The translations under genes and the position numbers were made by a program. From Pseudomonadota bacterium (GTDB lineage: Bacteria > Pseudomonadota > Alphaproteobacteria > Rhizobiales > Rhizobiaceae), in the NCBI GenBank assembly GCA_023444445.1, contig JAEXMK010000027.1:1-7529 (forward strand): a DNA stretch of 7,529 bases. Reading direction: 5' to 3'. Each line of letters opens with the position of its first letter. Within the stretch, counting starts at the first letter, position 1. Below the pieces are notes generated by a model that did not search any database, was not told where the DNA came from, and worked only from the letters and a program-made list of their open reading frames with translations. Below are positions 6,243 through 7,529 of this stretch, one piece after another.

Positions 6243-6277
6243 CCACCGAAACAAGGCTTCGGAAAAAAGCACGGTGG
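6243..6277. repeat. Overlapping alternative inverted repeats beyond the rnd stop
   Basis: CCACCG (6243-6248) pairs with CGGTGG (6272-6277). Within it CCGAA (6246-6250) pairs with TTCGG (6258-6262). The arms share CCG, so the two hairpins exclude each other. An A run on the plus strand (6263-6268), read as six T on the minus strand, lies inside the outer stem. The element starts about 26 bases after the rnd stop codon. It could end or process the rnd transcript, but it does not fit a standard terminator because the T run is not after a completed stem. Confidence 0.35.
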
Positions 6278-6303
6278 AGGGCAATGGGGGCGACGACGGG
6301 CGA

Positions 6304-7464
6304 TTACGCCCCGCCCGCCGCAACCTCCACGGCCTCAACCTTTTTGCCGGCGAAGCGCAGCGCTACTTCGCCATTGATGAGTTTCAGCGCCACATCGCCG
6401 AACAGTTCGCGCCGCCAGCCGGTCAGCGCGGCAACGGTCGCCTTTTCACCTTCGGAGGCGATCTTGTCGAGATCGTCGCTATTGGCGATGACCTTGGCGG
6501 CGACGCCGTGCTTGTCCGCCGTCAGCTTCAGGAGAACCTTCAAAAGCTCCACAGCGGCGCCGGAGCCTTCCGGCGCATGGCTGTGGCGCGGCGCTTTCGG
6601 CATTTCTTCTTTCGGCAGCGCCAGCGCCGCATTCACCGTTTCGACGATGGCGGTACCGGAGGCGGACCGTTCCCAGCCCTTGGGAATGGTGCGAAGCCGC
6701 GACAGCGCCTCGGCATCCTTCGGCTGCTGCTGGGCAATTTCGAAGATGCCGTCGTCCTTGAGGACACGCGACCGCGGCACGTTGCGCGACCGCGCCTCCC
6801 GTTCGCGCCAGGCGGCGACAAATTTGAGAATGGCGAGTTCCGTCGGTTTGCGCAGACGCGACTTCAATCGCAGCCACGCATCGTCGGGGTGCATGTCATA
6901 GGTGTCGCGCGATTCCAGAATGTCCATCTCCTCGGTCAGCCACAGCGAGCGGCCTTCACGCTCCAGCTGCGCCTTCAGCGCCAGATAGACGTCGCGCAGA
7001 TGGGTCACGTCGGCCAGCGCATAATCCAGCTGCTTTTCGGTCAGCGGACGGCGGCTCCAGTCGGTGAAACGCGAGGATTTGTCGATCTGCACATTCTTGA
7101 TCTTCTGGACCAGCTGGTCGTAGGAGATCGAATCGCCGAAACCGCAGACCATGGCGGCAACCTGCGTATCGAAGATCGGGTGCGGAATGAGGCCGCCGAG
7201 ATGGTAGATGATCTCGATATCCTGCCGTGCGGCGTGGAAAACCTTCACGACATTTGGATTGGCCATCAGTTCGAACATCGGCGTCAGATCGATGCCCTTG
7301 GCCAGCGGATCGACCAGAACTTCAAGCGTAGGGCTTGCCATCTGTACGAGGCACAGCTCCGGCCAGAAGGTTGTTTCCCGCAAAAATTCGGTGTCGATGG
7401 TAATGAATTCCGATTTCGCCAGTTCCGTGCAGGCTTCGGCGAGGGCGGCAGTCGTTTCAATCAT
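6304..7464 (-). CDS. rnd: Ribonuclease D
   Basis: A 386-residue cytoplasmic 3'-to-5' exoribonuclease of the DEDDy group, which trims tRNA precursors and other stable RNAs. The exonuclease domain covers about residues 1-170. Catalytic residues are Asp24 and Glu26 in TIDTEFLRE, Asp82 in HAARQDIE, and Tyr148 with Asp152 in DYALADVTHL. An HRDC domain follows at about 205-285 (RKPTELAILKFVAAWRERE through LSRLRTIPKG), and the C-terminal region is consistent with the second helical domain of RNase D. The length matches the family. ATG 7464 is chosen because related proteins begin MI-T-TAALAEA; an open frame continues upstream to a TTG at 7524 but lacks support. No clear Shine-Dalgarno sequence is seen at 7464. 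The nearest purine-rich stretch, GAGTGG, is about ten bases away. Confidence 0.95.
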   Translation of the reverse strand: MIETTAALAEACTELAKSEFITIDTEFLRETTFWPELCLVQMASPTLEVLVDPLAKGIDLTPMFELMANPNVVKVFHAARQDIEIIYHLGGLIPHPIFDTQVAAMVCGFGDSISYDQLVQKIKNVQIDKSSRFTDWSRRPLTEKQLDYALADVTHLRDVYLALKAQLEREGRSLWLTEEMDILESRDTYDMHPDDAWLRLKSRLRKPTELAILKFVAAWREREARSRNVPRSRVLKDDGIFEIAQQQPKDAEALSRLRTIPKGWERSASGTAIVETVNAALALPKEEMPKAPRHSHAPEGSGAAVELLKVLLKLTADKHGVAAKVIANSDDLDKIASEGEKATVAALTGWRRELFGDVALKLINGEVALRFAGKKVEAVEVAAGGA

Positions 7465-7518
7465 TGCAAATGGCCACTCGTGAAAATTATCCGTCTTACT
7501 TTCCCTTTGCCGGGCGCA

Positions 7519-7524
7519 TGTCAA
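7519..7524 (-). promoter_or_regulatory. Possible -35 hexamer of the rnd promoter
   Basis: The minus strand reads TTGACA, a perfect -35 match, 54 bases upstream of ATG 7464. The best -10-like hexamer, TAAGAC (7498-7493), is 20 bases away, longer than the usual 16-18, and the window ends just beyond. It is therefore a weak candidate. Confidence 0.25.
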
Positions 7525-7529
7525 TACAA

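Larger units (their letters stand above)
6013..6303. other. Gap between rnd and the cyclase gene
   Basis: This 291-base gap holds the downstream region of rnd and the upstream region of the cyclase. I see no convincing gene in it; the small frames are Arg-, Gln- and Pro-rich shadows. It contains two inverted-repeat clusters listed separately (6187-6200 and 6243-6277) and a tight TGCCG-cag-CGGCA hairpin at 6160-6172. A TAATGT hexamer on the minus strand near 6084-6089 could be a -10 for the cyclase, but no matching -35 is seen. A small RNA cannot be excluded by reading alone. Confidence 0.4.

Noticed and set aside
6159..6377. A 72-residue plus-strand frame in the rnd-cyclase gap
   Set aside because: The product is Arg-, Pro- and Gln-rich, runs into the 3' end of rnd on the other strand and shows no ribosome binding site or domain.
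6284..6901. A 205-residue plus-strand frame opposite rnd
   Set aside because: It is a Ser-, Arg- and Ala-rich shadow of the RNase D gene, whose DEDDy residues and HRDC domain are intact.
1..7529. Mobile element, toxin-antitoxin pair, phage-defence system or CRISPR array
   Set aside because: No transposase, integrase, nuclease-helicase, paired toxin-antitoxin genes or spaced direct repeats were found on either strand.

Overview
The window reads as a high-GC alphaproteobacterial chromosome, most likely of the Agrobacterium/Rhizobium group. The grounds are the protein style (rhizobial-type Ppx, RNase D starting MIETTAALAEA, a membrane-anchored class III cyclase) and the codon bias. This is recognition from memory, not a search. 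No rRNA, tRNA, CRISPR array, insertion sequence or prophage gene is visible.

Layout. The plus strand carries the 3' end of ppk (polyphosphate kinase), overlapping by ATGA with a complete ppx (exopolyphosphatase, 144-1667). Everything from 1698 to the right edge is on the minus strand. In window order the genes are: a hexapeptide-repeat acyltransferase (1698-2330); an unrecognised 115-residue protein (2479-2826); a small YunG-like protein (3000-3347); a secreted phytase-like esterase-domain protein (3481-4839); a four-helix membrane adenylate/guanylate cyclase (4984-6012); and RNase D (rnd, 6304-7464). The acyltransferase converges on ppx with a 30-base gap. The minus-strand genes are separated by gaps of about 130-290 bases, so several probably have their own promoters.

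How the genes fit together. ppk and ppx make and degrade polyphosphate from one transcript. The phytase-like protein is probably exported and may act on phosphate esters. Its upstream region holds a candidate PhoB box (4897-4914) with a -10-like hexamer at the usual distance, so a phosphate theme across the window is plausible but unproven. The cyclase and RNase D are not obviously linked to it.

I do not see a clearly new multi-gene system. The points most worth a second look are the Pho-box candidate, a glycine in the YunG-like protein where I expect the family's conserved cysteine, a cyclase that lacks the usual purine-recognising lysine, an in-frame GNAT-like peptide ahead of the acyltransferase, and several inverted repeats in the gaps.
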